Source of the DNA: Acinetobacter pragensis
GTDB taxonomy: Bacteria; Pseudomonadota; Gammaproteobacteria; Pseudomonadales; Moraxellaceae
Assembly: GCF_001605895.1 (NCBI RefSeq)
Contig: NZ_LUAW01000003.1
Location: forward strand, 1-43,696
Length of the DNA stretch: 43,696 nt
Reading direction: 5' to 3'
A model generated the notes under the pieces. That model made no database searches and was not told the origin of the DNA. It was given only the letters and a program-made list of their open reading frames with translations. Positions 8,399-17,583 of the stretch are shown in pieces; the stretch's first letter is position 1, and every line of letters begins with the position of its first letter. The position numbers and the translations under genes were made by a program.

Positions 8399-10983
8399 AA
8401 CTGCGTAGAAGATGGAATAAATTAACAGCGGAAAAGACTGGCATGCAGCACACACATTTATTTATGCCTCTGGCACTGGTTAGTGCTATGGCAGCAGCAC
8501 AACAAGTATACGCGGCAGATGATTTTATAGCACAAGATGTAAAAGTAGAGGGTTTGGTCCGCCTAACCCCTGAAAGCGTATACGGTATGCTGCCGATTAC
8601 CAGTGGTGACCGTGTTAATGACCCTGTAATCGCGAATGCGATCCGTACTTTGTATGCTACCGGCCTTTTTGATGACATCAAATCGGCTCAGGAAGGCAAT
8701 ACTCTTGTATTTAAAGTGGTTGAACGCCCTGTTATTTCTAAAATAGAAATGAAAGGCAATAAGCTGATTCCTAAAGAGGCGCTTGAAGAAGGCCTGAAAA
8801 AGATGGGCTTGGCCGAAGGTGAAGTTTTAAAACAATCTGCATTGCAGACTGTGGAAACGGAGCTTGAACAGCAATATATGCAGCAGGGCCGTTACGATGC
8901 TGATGTCACCGTGACAACAACGCCTAAGCCGAACAACCGTGTAGATTTATTGATTGAGTTTGCCGAAGGCAAAGCGGCTAAAGTCGTGGATATAAATGTC
9001 ATTGGCAATACTGTCTTTAAAGATAGCGATATTAAGCAGGCTTTTGCTGTCAAAGAAAGCGGCTGGAGTTCAATTGTTTCACGCAATGACCGTTATGCGC
9101 GTGAAAAAATGGCAGCAAGCTTAGAAGCATTGCGCGCTATGTATTTGAACAAAGGCTATATCAATTTTAATATCACCAATTCAAGCCTGAACTTAAGTGA
9201 AGACAAAAAGCATGTCTTTATTGAAGTTTCAGTAGATGAAGGTGAACAATTCAAATTCGGTCAAACTAAATTCTTAGGTGACGCGCTTTATACAACAGAT
9301 GAATTAAAGCCTCTGCAGCTGTATAAAGATGGTGATCTGTATTCACAAGAAAAAGTAAATGGTGTTAAGCAGCTGATGCTGCGAAAGTACGGCAATGCAG
9401 GCTTTTACTTTGCAGAAGTCAATGTTGTGCCTGAAATCAACAATGAAACAAAAATTGTCGATTTAAATTACTATATTAATCCGGGGCAGCAAGTGACTGT
9501 CCGCCGCATTAACTTTGCCGGAAACTCAAAAACTGCGGATGAAGTGCTACGCCGCGAAATGCGTCAAATGGAAGGCGCATTGGCAAGCAATGAAAAAATT
9601 GATTTATCTAAAGTGCGTTTAGAGCGTACGGGCTATTTCAAAACTGTTGATATTAAGCCTGCGCGTATTCCAAACTCGCCTGACCAAATTGACTTGAATG
9701 TCAACGTGGAAGAGCAGCATTCAGGGACAAGCACCTTGGCTGTCGGTTTTTCGCAAAGCGGCGGTATCACATTCCAGGCCGGTTTGAGTCAAACGAACTT
9801 CTTGGGTACAGGCAACTCTGTATCGATTGATTTATCACGTTCAGAAACTCAAGATTATTACAATTTAAGTGTAACAGATCCTTACTTTACGATTGATGGC
9901 GTACGCCGCGGCTACAACATGTACTATCGTAAAACTAAGCTGGATGATGACTATAACGTTAACAACTATGTTACAGACAGTTTGGGCGGCGGGATTAACT
10001 TTGGCTATCCTATTGATGAAAACCAGAGCATCAGCGCAGGTTTGAATATCGATCAAACGAAAGTGACAACGGGCCCTTATGTGTCGACTTATGTCCGTGA
10101 TTATTTGCTTGCAAACGGCGGTAAGGCGACAGATAAAGGATCGTACTGTCCTGCGGATTCTTCAGGTAATTCTCAGCTCACTGTTCCAGTCTATGATACA
10201 GATGGCACAACAGTCTTGTCTTATACATGCGCTGTTCCTGAGGTTACCTACGATAATGCTTTCGAAGGCGATTTTTTAACATATAACTTGAACTTAGGCT
10301 GGTCATACAACACCTTAAACCGTCCTATCTTCCCAACTTCGGGTATGTCGCATCGTGTAAATGCAGAGATTGCGTTGCCGGGCAGTGATGTTGAATATCA
10401 AAAATTAACCTATGACGCGCAAGCGTTCTTCCCATTGGGTAAAGATTTTGTACTTCGCGGCTACGGTAAGCTAGGCTACGGTAATGACCTGCCTTTCTAT
10501 AAAAACTTCTATGCTGGCGGTTTTGGTTCGGTTCGCGGTTATGATAACAGTACATTGGGGCCAAAATATCCTGGTGTAACTTATAATGAAACCAATACTA
10601 AAGATTATGATCCGGAAGAAGTGGGCGGTAATGCTTTAATTCAATTCGGTGCAGAATTGGCGTTGCCATTGCCGTTTAAAGGTGATTGGACGCGTCAAGT
10701 CCGTCCAGTATTGTTTGCGGAAGGCGCGCAAGTATTTGATACCCAATGTGATATTCCAAAAGGCACTTTGTATCTGAATTCGAGCAACACGGCTGTGAAT
10801 GCTAAAAGTTATTGTGAAGACAACTTTGGCTTCGATATGAATAACATGCGCTACAGTGTAGGGGCAGGCTTTACATGGATTACCATGATTGGCCCATTAT
10901 CTCTAAGCTATGCATTCCCGCTGAATGACAAAGCCGGCGATGACACTAAAGAAATCCAATTTGAAATTGGTCGTACTTTCTAA
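8395..10983 (+). CDS. bamA: Outer-membrane protein assembly factor BamA
   Basis: Omp85-family core of the BAM complex that inserts beta-barrel proteins into the outer membrane. A signal peptide ends near VYAADDF, five POTRA domains span roughly residues 40-440, and a 16-strand barrel follows. The RGY motif of loop 6 appears as GSVRGYDNS and the protein ends IGRTF with the expected C-terminal Phe. A Cys-containing extracellular insertion lies around residues 560-615. The start is uncertain. ATG 8395 overlaps the rseP stop and gives a basic n-region but a signal of about 40 residues. ATG 8443 (MQHTHLF) has a weak GGAAAAG and, from memory, is the start used in related species. Confidence 0.96.
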   Translation: MKLRRRWNKLTAEKTGMQHTHLFMPLALVSAMAAAQQVYAADDFIAQDVKVEGLVRLTPESVYGMLPITSGDRVNDPVIANAIRTLYATGLFDDIKSAQEGNTLVFKVVERPVISKIEMKGNKLIPKEALEEGLKKMGLAEGEVLKQSALQTVETELEQQYMQQGRYDADVTVTTTPKPNNRVDLLIEFAEGKAAKVVDINVIGNTVFKDSDIKQAFAVKESGWSSIVSRNDRYAREKMAASLEALRAMYLNKGYINFNITNSSLNLSEDKKHVFIEVSVDEGEQFKFGQTKFLGDALYTTDELKPLQLYKDGDLYSQEKVNGVKQLMLRKYGNAGFYFAEVNVVPEINNETKIVDLNYYINPGQQVTVRRINFAGNSKTADEVLRREMRQMEGALASNEKIDLSKVRLERTGYFKTVDIKPARIPNSPDQIDLNVNVEEQHSGTSTLAVGFSQSGGITFQAGLSQTNFLGTGNSVSIDLSRSETQDYYNLSVTDPYFTIDGVRRGYNMYYRKTKLDDDYNVNNYVTDSLGGGINFGYPIDENQSISAGLNIDQTKVTTGPYVSTYVRDYLLANGGKATDKGSYCPADSSGNSQLTVPVYDTDGTTVLSYTCAVPEVTYDNAFEGDFLTYNLNLGWSYNTLNRPIFPTSGMSHRVNAEIALPGSDVEYQKLTYDAQAFFPLGKDFVLRGYGKLGYGNDLPFYKNFYAGGFGSVRGYDNSTLGPKYPGVTYNETNTKDYDPEEVGGNALIQFGAELALPLPFKGDWTRQVRPVLFAEGAQVFDTQCDIPKGTLYLNSSNTAVNAKSYCEDNFGFDMNNMRYSVGAGFTWITMIGPLSLSYAFPLNDKAGDDTKEIQFEIGRTF

Positions 10984-11029
10984 GTACGGCCTTTTGGCAT
11001 AAATAATAATCTAAAATTTAAGGATTAAT

Positions 11030-11527
11030 ATGAAGAAGTTTTTCGGCGGTGCAGTTGCGTTAAGCATGTTAATGACTTCTGTGGCCCATGCGGCAGGGTA
11101 TGGAATAGTTGATTTAGAAAAAATTGTTGAGCAAAGCGCTTATATCAAACAGCAAAATGCTAGCATGCAGCAGCAGATTAAACCGCAAACTGCAAAAATC
11201 GAGAGCTTAACGAAAGAGCTTGAAGCTTTGCAGCAGCGCGCGCAGCAAGGTGCAAATTTATCTGATGCTGAAAAGAAAACCATGACACAGCAGTATCAAA
11301 CAAAATTGCAGGAATTGAATACGCTGCAACAAAAAGTTCAAGGCACTGTGGAGTCTAGTATTCAGGCTTTGAACCGCACAATGGACTCAAGAATTAAGCA
11401 GGCAGCGGAACAATTGCGTAAAGAGAATAGTCTTGATGTTGTTTTGAATAAAAATTCAGCGCTTGCCTATGACCCTAAGTATGATTTAACTGATAAAATG
11501 ATTCAAAAGGTTAATGCAATCAAATAA
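11030..11527 (+). CDS. skp: Periplasmic OmpH/Skp-family chaperone
   Basis: Trimeric periplasmic holdase that carries unfolded outer-membrane proteins to BamA. A Sec signal peptide (MKKFFGGAVALS... cut after AHA, about residue 21) leads into a mature protein that is largely coiled coil rich in Gln, Lys and Glu, with the family start YGIVDLEKIVEQS and end VNAIK. Length 165 matches Skp. It lies 46 bases after bamA and four bases before lpxD, the standard bamA-skp-lpxD-fabZ-lpxA order. Confidence 0.94.
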   Translation: MKKFFGGAVALSMLMTSVAHAAGYGIVDLEKIVEQSAYIKQQNASMQQQIKPQTAKIESLTKELEALQQRAQQGANLSDAEKKTMTQQYQTKLQELNTLQQKVQGTVESSIQALNRTMDSRIKQAAEQLRKENSLDVVLNKNSALAYDPKYDLTDKMIQKVNAIK

Positions 11528-11530
11528 TCA

Positions 11531-12601
11531 ATGAATCTTCAAAATTTCAGTTTAGAAAAACTCGCTCATCTTGTACAAGGTGAGTGTGTTGGTCAGCATG
11601 ATCTTCAGCTGAGCGGTTTAGCAAGCTTAGAGCATGCTGAATCCCGGCATTTGGCATTTGTAAATGCAGATAAATATATTGATTCAGCCGAGCAGTCAAA
11701 TGCTGGCGCATTGATTGTTACTGACGCTTTAAAACAGCACATTAAATCTAAGCAAAATTTCATTATTGTTTCCAATCCTTATTTGGCTTTTGCTATTTTG
11801 ACGCATGTCTTTGAAAAGAAGCATACGAAAATAGGCATTGAAAGCACTGCACAAATTGATCCTTCAGCAATCATCTCGGATTCAGCCTATATTGGGCATT
11901 ATGCTGTGATTGGCGAACATTGTGTTGTTGGTGATGGAACTATTATTCAATCTCATTGCAAAATTGATGATGATGTTGAAATCGGCAAGCAATGCTTTAT
12001 TGATTCGCATGTGACGCTTACAGGTCAGTCCAAACTGGGTGATCGGGTGCGTATTCATGCCAATACTGTCGTTGGCGGTGAAGGATTTGGCTTCGCGCCA
12101 TACCAAGGCAAGTGGCACCGTATTGCGCAATTAGGCTCTGTTCGCATTGGCAATGATGTGCGCATTGGCTCAAATTGCAGCATTGACCGGGGCGCATTGG
12201 ATGACACAATTTTAGAAGATGGCGTCATTCTTGATAACCTTGTGCAAATTGCTCACAATGTAAAAGTGGGCGCGAATACCGCAATGGCCGCCAAATGCGG
12301 TATTGCTGGAAGCACAACGATTGGCAAAAACTGCATCTTCGCAGGCGCGGTCGGCGTGGTAGGCCACATAAATATTGCAGATAACGTGACGGTAACAGGG
12401 ATGTCAATGGTCACAAAAAGTATTTCTGAGGCTGGAAGCTATTCTTCAGGAACACCGATGCTGGAAAGTTTGCATTGGAAACGCGCAGCAGTGCGCTTTA
12501 AACAATTAGCAGATGTGCCATTGACCCAATTGATGAAAAAACTTGATCATATGCAGTCTCAAGTAGAGTCCCTTGAATCCACTTTTAAATTGCGTAAATA
12601 A
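11531..12601 (+). CDS. lpxD: UDP-3-O-(3-hydroxyacyl)glucosamine N-acyltransferase
   Basis: Third step of lipid A synthesis: transfers a 3-hydroxyacyl chain to the 2-amino group of UDP-3-O-acylglucosamine. The N-terminal uridine-binding domain (to about residue 100) is followed by a left-handed beta-helix of hexapeptide repeats (about 105-310). The catalytic region reads [18 protein letters not shown] and later AHNVKVG contains the conserved His. A C-terminal helix ends the protein. The length of 356 residues is slightly above E. coli LpxD. It belongs to the lpxD-fabZ-lpxA cluster, two bases before fabZ. Confidence 0.96.
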   Translation: MNLQNFSLEKLAHLVQGECVGQHDLQLSGLASLEHAESRHLAFVNADKYIDSAEQSNAGALIVTDALKQHIKSKQNFIIVSNPYLAFAILTHVFEKKHTKIGIESTAQIDPSAIISDSAYIGHYAVIGEHCVVGDGTIIQSHCKIDDDVEIGKQCFIDSHVTLTGQSKLGDRVRIHANTVVGGEGFGFAPYQGKWHRIAQLGSVRIGNDVRIGSNCSIDRGALDDTILEDGVILDNLVQIAHNVKVGANTAMAAKCGIAGSTTIGKNCIFAGAVGVVGHINIADNVTVTGMSMVTKSISEAGSYSSGTPMLESLHWKRAAVRFKQLADVPLTQLMKKLDHMQSQVESLESTFKLRK

Positions 12602-12603
12602 TT

Positions 12604-13092
12604 ATGATGACTGAGTCGAATACTCCCGCATTCACAAAGCCTGAACTGCCAATGCAAATTCAAACTATCCGTGAATATTTGCCGCACCGCTATCCATTTC
12701 TATTGGTGGACCGTGTAACTGATATTACAGATTCAGGCATTGTAGGCTATAAGAATGTCTCAATGAATGAAGAATTTTTGCAAGGACATTTTCCTGGCTT
12801 TCCCATTATGCCTGGTGTGCTGATTGTTGAGGCAATGGCGCAAATTTCAGGTATTCTAGGTTTTGTCATGAACAATCAGAAACCGTCAAGTGACAAAATT
12901 TTTCTATTTGCAGGCGCAGAACGCGTTCGTTTTAAAAAGCAGGTTGTTCCAGGGGACCAGCTTGTTTTAAAATCAGAGCTCGTGATGCAAAAGCGCGGCA
13001 TTTATAAGTACAACTGTATTGCTACAGTTGATGGTATTGTTGCTGCGACTGCGGAAATTATGATTACGCAACAGAAAACAGAGCAAGCATGA
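12604..13092 (+). CDS. fabZ: (3R)-hydroxyacyl-ACP dehydratase FabZ
   Basis: Hot-dog-fold dehydratase of type II fatty-acid elongation; it competes with LpxA for 3-hydroxyacyl-ACP, which explains why the two are co-transcribed. The catalytic pair is His62 in GHFPGFPIMPG and Glu76 in LIVEAMAQ. YLPHRYPFLLVDRV precedes them. The first about 17 residues are an extension compared with short FabZ forms; Met17 is a possible internal start. The stop overlaps the lpxA start by four bases (ATGA). Confidence 0.96.
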   Translation: MMTESNTPAFTKPELPMQIQTIREYLPHRYPFLLVDRVTDITDSGIVGYKNVSMNEEFLQGHFPGFPIMPGVLIVEAMAQISGILGFVMNNQKPSSDKIFLFAGAERVRFKKQVVPGDQLVLKSELVMQKRGIYKYNCIATVDGIVAATAEIMITQQKTEQA

Positions 13093-13877
13093 GTAATAAC
13101 GAATTTATTCACCCAACAGCGATTATTGACTCATCTGCAGTAATTGCGCCAGATGTGCAGATTGGCCCATATTCTATTATTGGACCAAATGTCACTATTG
13201 GTGCAGGTACAAAAATCCACTCACATGTGGTAATTGGCGGATTTACCCGCATTGGACAGAATAATGAAATTTTTCAGTTCGCCAGTGTCGGTGAAGTTTG
13301 CCAAGATTTGAAATATGCAGGTGAAGAAACGTGGCTGGAAATCGGTGATCATAATTCGATTCGTGAACATTGTAGCCTGCACCGCGGCACAGTACAAGAT
13401 CAGGGCTTAACCAAGGTCGGCAGCCATAATCTATTGATGGTGAATACCCATATTGCGCATGACTGCATTGTGGGTGATCACAATATTTTTGCCAATAATG
13501 TCGGTGTGGCAGGACATGTGCATATTGGTGATTTTGTGATTGTCGGCGGCAATTCTGGAATTCATCAATTCTGTAAAATTGATTCGTATAGTATGGTTGG
13601 CGGTGCATCGCTTATTCTGAAGGATGTGCCTGCCTATGTCATGGTATCTGGCAATCCTGCGCATGCTTATGCAATGAATGTGGAAGGCATGCGGCGTAAA
13701 GGCTGGTCTAAAGATGTGATTCAAGGCCTGAGAGATGCATTTAAGCTGATTTATAAATCTGGTTTGACGACAAATGAAGCGCTGCAAAAAATTCGTGCAG
13801 AAATTTTGCCCGAAGTGTCTGAAGTGCAGCTGTTTATCGATTCTGTAGAGCAATCCGCACGCGGTATTGTGCGTTAA
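13089..13877 (+). CDS. lpxA: UDP-N-acetylglucosamine acyltransferase LpxA
   Basis: First reaction of lipid A synthesis, acylating the 3-OH of UDP-GlcNAc from 3-hydroxyacyl-ACP. The protein is a left-handed beta-helix of hexapeptide repeats (residues about 5-190) with the catalytic His124 in THIAHDCIVG, followed by a C-terminal helical domain. The 262 residues match the family. It is the last gene of the cluster. lpxB, often next in enterobacteria, is absent, and a strong hairpin terminator begins 16 bases after the stop. Confidence 0.97.
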   Translation: MSNNEFIHPTAIIDSSAVIAPDVQIGPYSIIGPNVTIGAGTKIHSHVVIGGFTRIGQNNEIFQFASVGEVCQDLKYAGEETWLEIGDHNSIREHCSLHRGTVQDQGLTKVGSHNLLMVNTHIAHDCIVGDHNIFANNVGVAGHVHIGDFVIVGGNSGIHQFCKIDSYSMVGGASLILKDVPAYVMVSGNPAHAYAMNVEGMRRKGWSKDVIQGLRDAFKLIYKSGLTTNEALQKIRAEILPEVSEVQLFIDSVEQSARGIVR

Positions 13878-13892
13878 GTTCATGCTCTATTG

Positions 13893-13920
13893 AAAAAACC
13901 GCCATCAGGCGGTTTTTTTT
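13893..13920. terminator. Bidirectional terminator between lpxA and cpoB-like gene
   Basis: Stem ACCGCC / GGCGGT with loop ATCA, flanked by six A on the left and eight T on the right. It serves the convergent lpxA (plus) and the CpoB-like gene (minus). Confidence 0.9.
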
Positions 13921-13934
13921 GTTTCTATCTGCTT

Positions 13935-14813
13935 TTATTTAAAATATTTGGCATCTTCTGATTGAGGATAGTTCTTTAACAGTTTTTGCTTATATTGCGC
14001 TGCTTGTGCGGCATTGTGGTCTACGTCTTTAGCAATGCTGTAGAGCTGATAGAGCGCACGTGAAGCGCGTGATGAATTGGGATAAGTATTCACAACAATA
14101 CCGTAATTGCGCTTGGCTTCTGCATAATTGGTTGGCTCAATTGCTAGATTGAATTCTGCGAGCCAAAAATGCGCATTGCTGATATAGACGCTATTCGGGT
14201 TGTTTTTGATGAAATTCTGCATCGGGGCAATAGCCTTTTTAGCGCCGCCTTGCTTATAGGCATCTAAGGCCACCGTATAAGCAGCTTTATCTAATTCAGA
14301 TGCATTCTGCTGTGCACTGGCAGCAGTTGGCGGCGTTTTTGCAGCAGGGGCAGGAATAGAAGCAGCAGGCGCCTTTACAGCTGGGGGCTGGCTGGCTGCG
14401 GCAGGACTGCTGGGTGCAGTACCTTGTTGGTTATCCTCCGCATTGCTGTCTTCTGCTGCAGGGTCAACTTTTTGCTGCAATAATTCCAGACGCTGATCTA
14501 AATCCGCGTAGCGGTTAGTCAGTTCATTTTTAAGCTGGAAAATTTCATTATCCTGCTCTTCAATTTTTCCGCGCAGGGTGCGCAGATCATTTTCAAGCTG
14601 CTGATTCTTTTGCATTAGCTGCCAGCTTAAATTTGTTGATGCTGGAGCGCTTTCGGCAGAATTGCTGCTTCCATTTGTATAGGCGGCAGGGGTGCTTTGA
14701 CTGTAGCTTGAACTGCTTTGGCTTAAGCCGCGGGATTCAATAGGAACACTAGCCAAAACAGAGGCAGAGCATAAAAAGGCGACTGTGCCTAAAACATGCT
14801 TATGTAGCATCAT
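13935..14813 (-). CDS. cpoB: CpoB/YbgF-like periplasmic TPR protein
   Basis: Periplasmic protein that in E. coli links PBP1B and the Tol-Pal system during division. From ATG 14813 (292 residues) a signal peptide ends about ASVLA, followed by a Ser-rich stretch, a coiled coil of about 50 residues (QLENDLRTLRGKIEEQDNE region), a long Ala/Pro linker, and C-terminal tetratricopeptide repeats starting near AAYTVALDAYKQGG. The frame extends upstream to 14930, but ATG 14813 has GGAAA at proper spacing and yields the signal peptide. Unlike most YbgF genes it has no tol or pal genes beside it here. The assignment rests on domain order; a lipoprotein or a general TPR protein is less likely. Confidence 0.75.
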   Translation of the reverse strand: MMLHKHVLGTVAFLCSASVLASVPIESRGLSQSSSSYSQSTPAAYTNGSSNSAESAPASTNLSWQLMQKNQQLENDLRTLRGKIEEQDNEIFQLKNELTNRYADLDQRLELLQQKVDPAAEDSNAEDNQQGTAPSSPAAASQPPAVKAPAASIPAPAAKTPPTAASAQQNASELDKAAYTVALDAYKQGGAKKAIAPMQNFIKNNPNSVYISNAHFWLAEFNLAIEPTNYAEAKRNYGIVVNTYPNSSRASRALYQLYSIAKDVDHNAAQAAQYKQKLLKNYPQSEDAKYFK

Positions 14814-15053
14814 AAAATTTCCATTTCGTCTTGCAGATGGTTCATTTCTTTTTAGAAATATGCATCTTTGTATAAATGAGATAAGCACATTAAAAACGTC
14901 AAAGGTCTTAAAAGCAATCACCTTTTGCAAACTTGTTGTGTTTTAAAGTAAATTGCTCACTTGGATTTTCAGGCATGGTGCTCTTTAAAACCTTTGATTT
15001 GCTGTATAAATAATCAAACGAATGAGCAGCTTAGTTAAATCGGCCAATATGCC

Positions 15054-15081
15054 TTGCAAGTTCAATAAAAATCTCTATACT
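15054..15081 (+). promoter_or_regulatory. Sigma-70 promoter of the 4.5S RNA gene
   Basis: TTGCAA (15054-15059), 16-base spacer, TATACT (15076-15081). A start near 15088 lies just before the 4.5S RNA. The boxes are close to consensus, as expected for a highly expressed stable RNA. Confidence 0.7.
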
Positions 15082-15094
15082 CTGTTCTTGCAAT

Positions 15095-15207
<113 letters not shown>

Positions 15208-15272
15208 ATATTTAAAATAAAAAATGACATTTTCAATTTATTTACTCCTTCTATATTTTAAATCTTCAATTC

Positions 15273-15875
15273 CTAATCATCTTCTTTGCGTGAAATCGCC
15301 TTTATAATGGCATCCATTTCAAACCCTCTATACATTAAAAAACGAATCTGTTTGGCTTTGATCTTCGGGTCTTTCGTTACTTCTGTGCCGTATTTTCTCA
15401 CTTTGAGTTCATAAGCTTGCAGAACCCAGTCTGTTTCCTTCAGTTCCTCTGCAATTAAACCGCTGTCAATTTTTTTTGTTTTTAATGCCATTTTAATGCG
15501 GTTCGGGCCTTTGCCTTTGCGCTTTTGGCTGGACAGCATGATTTCTGCCACACGCTGGTCACTTTGATAATGCTGCGCGGCAAGTTCATCAACCAGTGTG
15601 ATCACCTCATCTCTGGATTCAGCATATAAGGCCAGTTTTTCAATTAATTCAGCTTTTGAATATTCTTTACGGGTCAGTACGGCAAAGGCATAAGAGCGCA
15701 AACGGGAGCCTTGCAGGCCTGTTTTTTTGTCTGTACGATCTTGATCAAAACTTAAAGCGTCATTTTCTCGATCGATATCAGTTGCCGATGGGTTTTCAGC
15801 TGAATCTGCTTCGTCTTCAAGCTGCTGCTTGAGCGCTTGATAGTTGATGAGCTTAGGGAATTTAGAATCATTCAT
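15273..15875 (-). CDS. recX: Recombination regulatory protein RecX
   Basis: Small cytosolic protein that limits RecA filament extension. The 200-residue protein has an N-terminal acidic extension of about 60 residues, then the RecX helical-repeat core: YAFAVLTRKEYSKAELIEKL, a middle repeat with LVDELAAQHYQSDQRVAE, and a C-terminal repeat ending FEMDAIIKAISRK. It follows recA in the same direction, with a hairpin terminator between them, so readthrough would set its low level relative to RecA, as described in E. coli. The N-terminal extension is not part of the core family. Confidence 0.92.
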   Translation of the reverse strand: MNDSKFPKLINYQALKQQLEDEADSAENPSATDIDRENDALSFDQDRTDKKTGLQGSRLRSYAFAVLTRKEYSKAELIEKLALYAESRDEVITLVDELAAQHYQSDQRVAEIMLSSQKRKGKGPNRIKMALKTKKIDSGLIAEELKETDWVLQAYELKVRKYGTEVTKDPKIKAKQIRFLMYRGFEMDAIIKAISRKEDD

Positions 15876-15905
15876 AAGTTTAATTGGTGGGTTTTGCTGA
15901 ATATA

Positions 15906-15930
15906 GAAAAACGCCCCGAAAGGCGTTTTA
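15906..15930 (-). terminator. Terminator after recA
   Basis: Stem AAAACGCC / GGCGTTTT with a six-base loop in the 78-base gap between recA and recX. On the minus strand it is followed by a T run. Probably leaky, giving some recX transcription. Confidence 0.8.
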
Positions 15931-15953
15931 TAGTTTAACGTGCAATACTGTTA

Positions 15954-16997
15954 TTAAGCATCGAGTAAATCAGGTTCTAAGTCATCTTTTTCATCGAGCG
16001 GCAATGTGACAGGTGTCAGCAGTTTTTCACGAATCAAACGATCCAGCTCTTTCGCAATTTCAGGATTTTCCTCTAAATGGCGAATAACGTTGTTTTTACC
16101 TTGGCCAATTTTATTGCCTTGATAAGAATACCAAGCGCCGGCTTTTTGCACTAATTCTTGCGCCACAGCTAAATCAACCAATTCACCCAGCTGATTGACA
16201 CCTTTACCGTATAAAATCTGGAACAGGGCTTCTTTAAATGGCGGCGCCATTTTGTTCTTCACTACTTTAACGCGGGTTTCTGAGCCGACAATTTCATCGC
16301 CTTCTTTCACTTGGCCAATACGGCGGATATCTAAGCGTACAGAAGCATAGAACTTCAGCGCATTACCGCCAGTTGTAGTTTCTGGGCTGCCGAACATTAC
16401 ACCGATTTTCATGCGGATTTGGTTAATGAAAATAACCATGCAGTTTGAACGTTTGGCATTACCCGTCATTTTACGCAATGCTTGGCTCATCAAACGCGCT
16501 TGCAGGCCCATATGCGAATCACCCATTTCACCTTCAATTTCGGCGCGGGGGGTTAGGGCTGCTACAGAATCGACAACGATCATATCAACTGCGCCAGAGC
16601 GTACCAGCATGTCGGCAATTTCAAGCGCCTGCTCGCCATGATCGGGCTGCGATACCAGCAGGTTGTCGAGGTCTACACCGAGCTTGCGTGCATACTGCGG
16701 GTCTAAAGCATGTTCAGCATCAATAAATGCACAGGTACCGCCAGCTTTTTGACATTGAGCAATAGCCTGCAATGTCATGGTGGTTTTACCTGAAGATTCA
16801 GGGCCGTAAATTTCTACAATACGGCCTTTCGGCAAACCGCCAATGCCGAGTGCGATATCCAAGGTGAGTGACCCGGTTGATACTGCTTCAACAGCCAAAA
16901 CGGTATTGTCACCTAAACGCATCACTGTATTTTTACCAAATTGCTTTTCAATTTGGCCCAATGCAGCATTCAGCGCTTTGCTTTTATTATCATCCAT
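15954..16997 (-). CDS. recA: Recombinase RecA
   Basis: ATP-dependent strand-exchange protein of homologous recombination and DNA damage response. Walker A is GPESSGKT (residues 65-72), Walker B lies in [10 protein letters not shown], and loop L2 follows [20 protein letters not shown]. The 347-residue length and acidic C-terminus ([13 protein letters not shown]) are standard. GAGGT precedes the ATG at good spacing. I see no E. coli-type LexA box (CTGT-N8-ACAG) in the 140 bases upstream, consistent with Acinetobacter lacking a classical LexA; an unusual dyad is present instead at 17109-17133. Confidence 0.98.
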   Translation of the reverse strand: MDDNKSKALNAALGQIEKQFGKNTVMRLGDNTVLAVEAVSTGSLTLDIALGIGGLPKGRIVEIYGPESSGKTTMTLQAIAQCQKAGGTCAFIDAEHALDPQYARKLGVDLDNLLVSQPDHGEQALEIADMLVRSGAVDMIVVDSVAALTPRAEIEGEMGDSHMGLQARLMSQALRKMTGNAKRSNCMVIFINQIRMKIGVMFGSPETTTGGNALKFYASVRLDIRRIGQVKEGDEIVGSETRVKVVKNKMAPPFKEALFQILYGKGVNQLGELVDLAVAQELVQKAGAWYSYQGNKIGQGKNNVIRHLEENPEIAKELDRLIREKLLTPVTLPLDEKDDLEPDLLDA

Positions 16998-17108
16998 CTT
17001 ACAACCTCAATACGATGTCACGAAACAATATACTCAAGTGGATGTCTTAAATCGAAACGTTGTCCACATCAATATAGTGACAGAATTTAATCTTAGGTTC
17101 ATTAAAAA

Positions 17109-17133
17109 TCACAATACGTGCGACATATTGTGA
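17109..17133. promoter_or_regulatory. Perfect 8-base dyad in the recA upstream region
   Basis: Arms TCACAATA and TATTGTGA flank a nine-base spacer whose inner GT/AC bases continue the symmetry, giving a 25-base near-palindrome centred about 124 bases upstream of the recA ATG and just after the hslR stop. No T run follows, so it does not look like a terminator. It could be an operator or a leader structure. Confidence 0.45.
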
Positions 17134-17139
17134 CGCTCT

Positions 17140-17583
17140 TTATTCATCATCATTATAAGACCAATCTTGGCCTGACTGCTGATCATTTTCTCTTTTAAAC
17201 TTCCCGATATCACGCCGGTCTTTTTTACTTGGCCGATGCTCCGGGCGAGCAAGATTATGCAATTTTCTTTGTGAGGCAAGCAACTCTCTGCGCTCAATAC
17301 TGGCCTCAGTTTCTTCATAAAGAAGCTGAGCGGCAGGCGCTGGCCCCCGTACATCCGAAAGCGCTTTAACAAGGACGGTTTTTTTCTCTATGCCTTGCTG
17401 AATGGCAAGCTCCATCCCTACACGGACTTCACGTGATACTTTTACGCGTTCGCCATTATGATGGACTTTGCCACCTTCAATGGCATTTTTTGCAATGGAG
17501 CGGGTTTTAAAAAAGCGGGCTGCCCACAGCCATTTGTCTATACGCATACCAACCGCATCTTCGGCCAGATTTGATTTACGCAT
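17140..17583 (-). CDS. hslR: Heat-shock protein Hsp15, S4-domain RNA-binding protein
   Basis: Ribosome-associated protein that binds free 50S subunits carrying nascent chains and helps recycle stalled complexes. An S4 RNA-binding domain occupies about residues 12-65 (RIDKWLWAARFFKTRS ... GGKVHHNGERVK), followed by a basic tail with RPSKKDRRDI, as in Hsp15. The frame opens further upstream, but ATG 17583 has GGAAG five bases before it and gives 147 residues. It overlaps the yrfG stop by eight bases, so the two are coupled, matching the yrfG-hslR order of enterobacteria. Confidence 0.9.
   Translation of the reverse strand: MRKSNLAEDAVGMRIDKWLWAARFFKTRSIAKNAIEGGKVHHNGERVKVSREVRVGMELAIQQGIEKKTVLVKALSDVRGPAPAAQLLYEETEASIERRELLASQRKLHNLARPEHRPSKKDRRDIGKFKRENDQQSGQDWSYNDDE

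Noticed and set aside
13243..13883. Long minus-strand frames opposite lpxA
   Set aside because: They mirror lpxA, a clear LpxA with conserved catalytic His; products rich in Cys, His and Tyr are typical shadows.
16998..17140. LexA-type SOS box upstream of recA
   Set aside because: No CTGT-N8-ACAG match is visible in this stretch on either strand.
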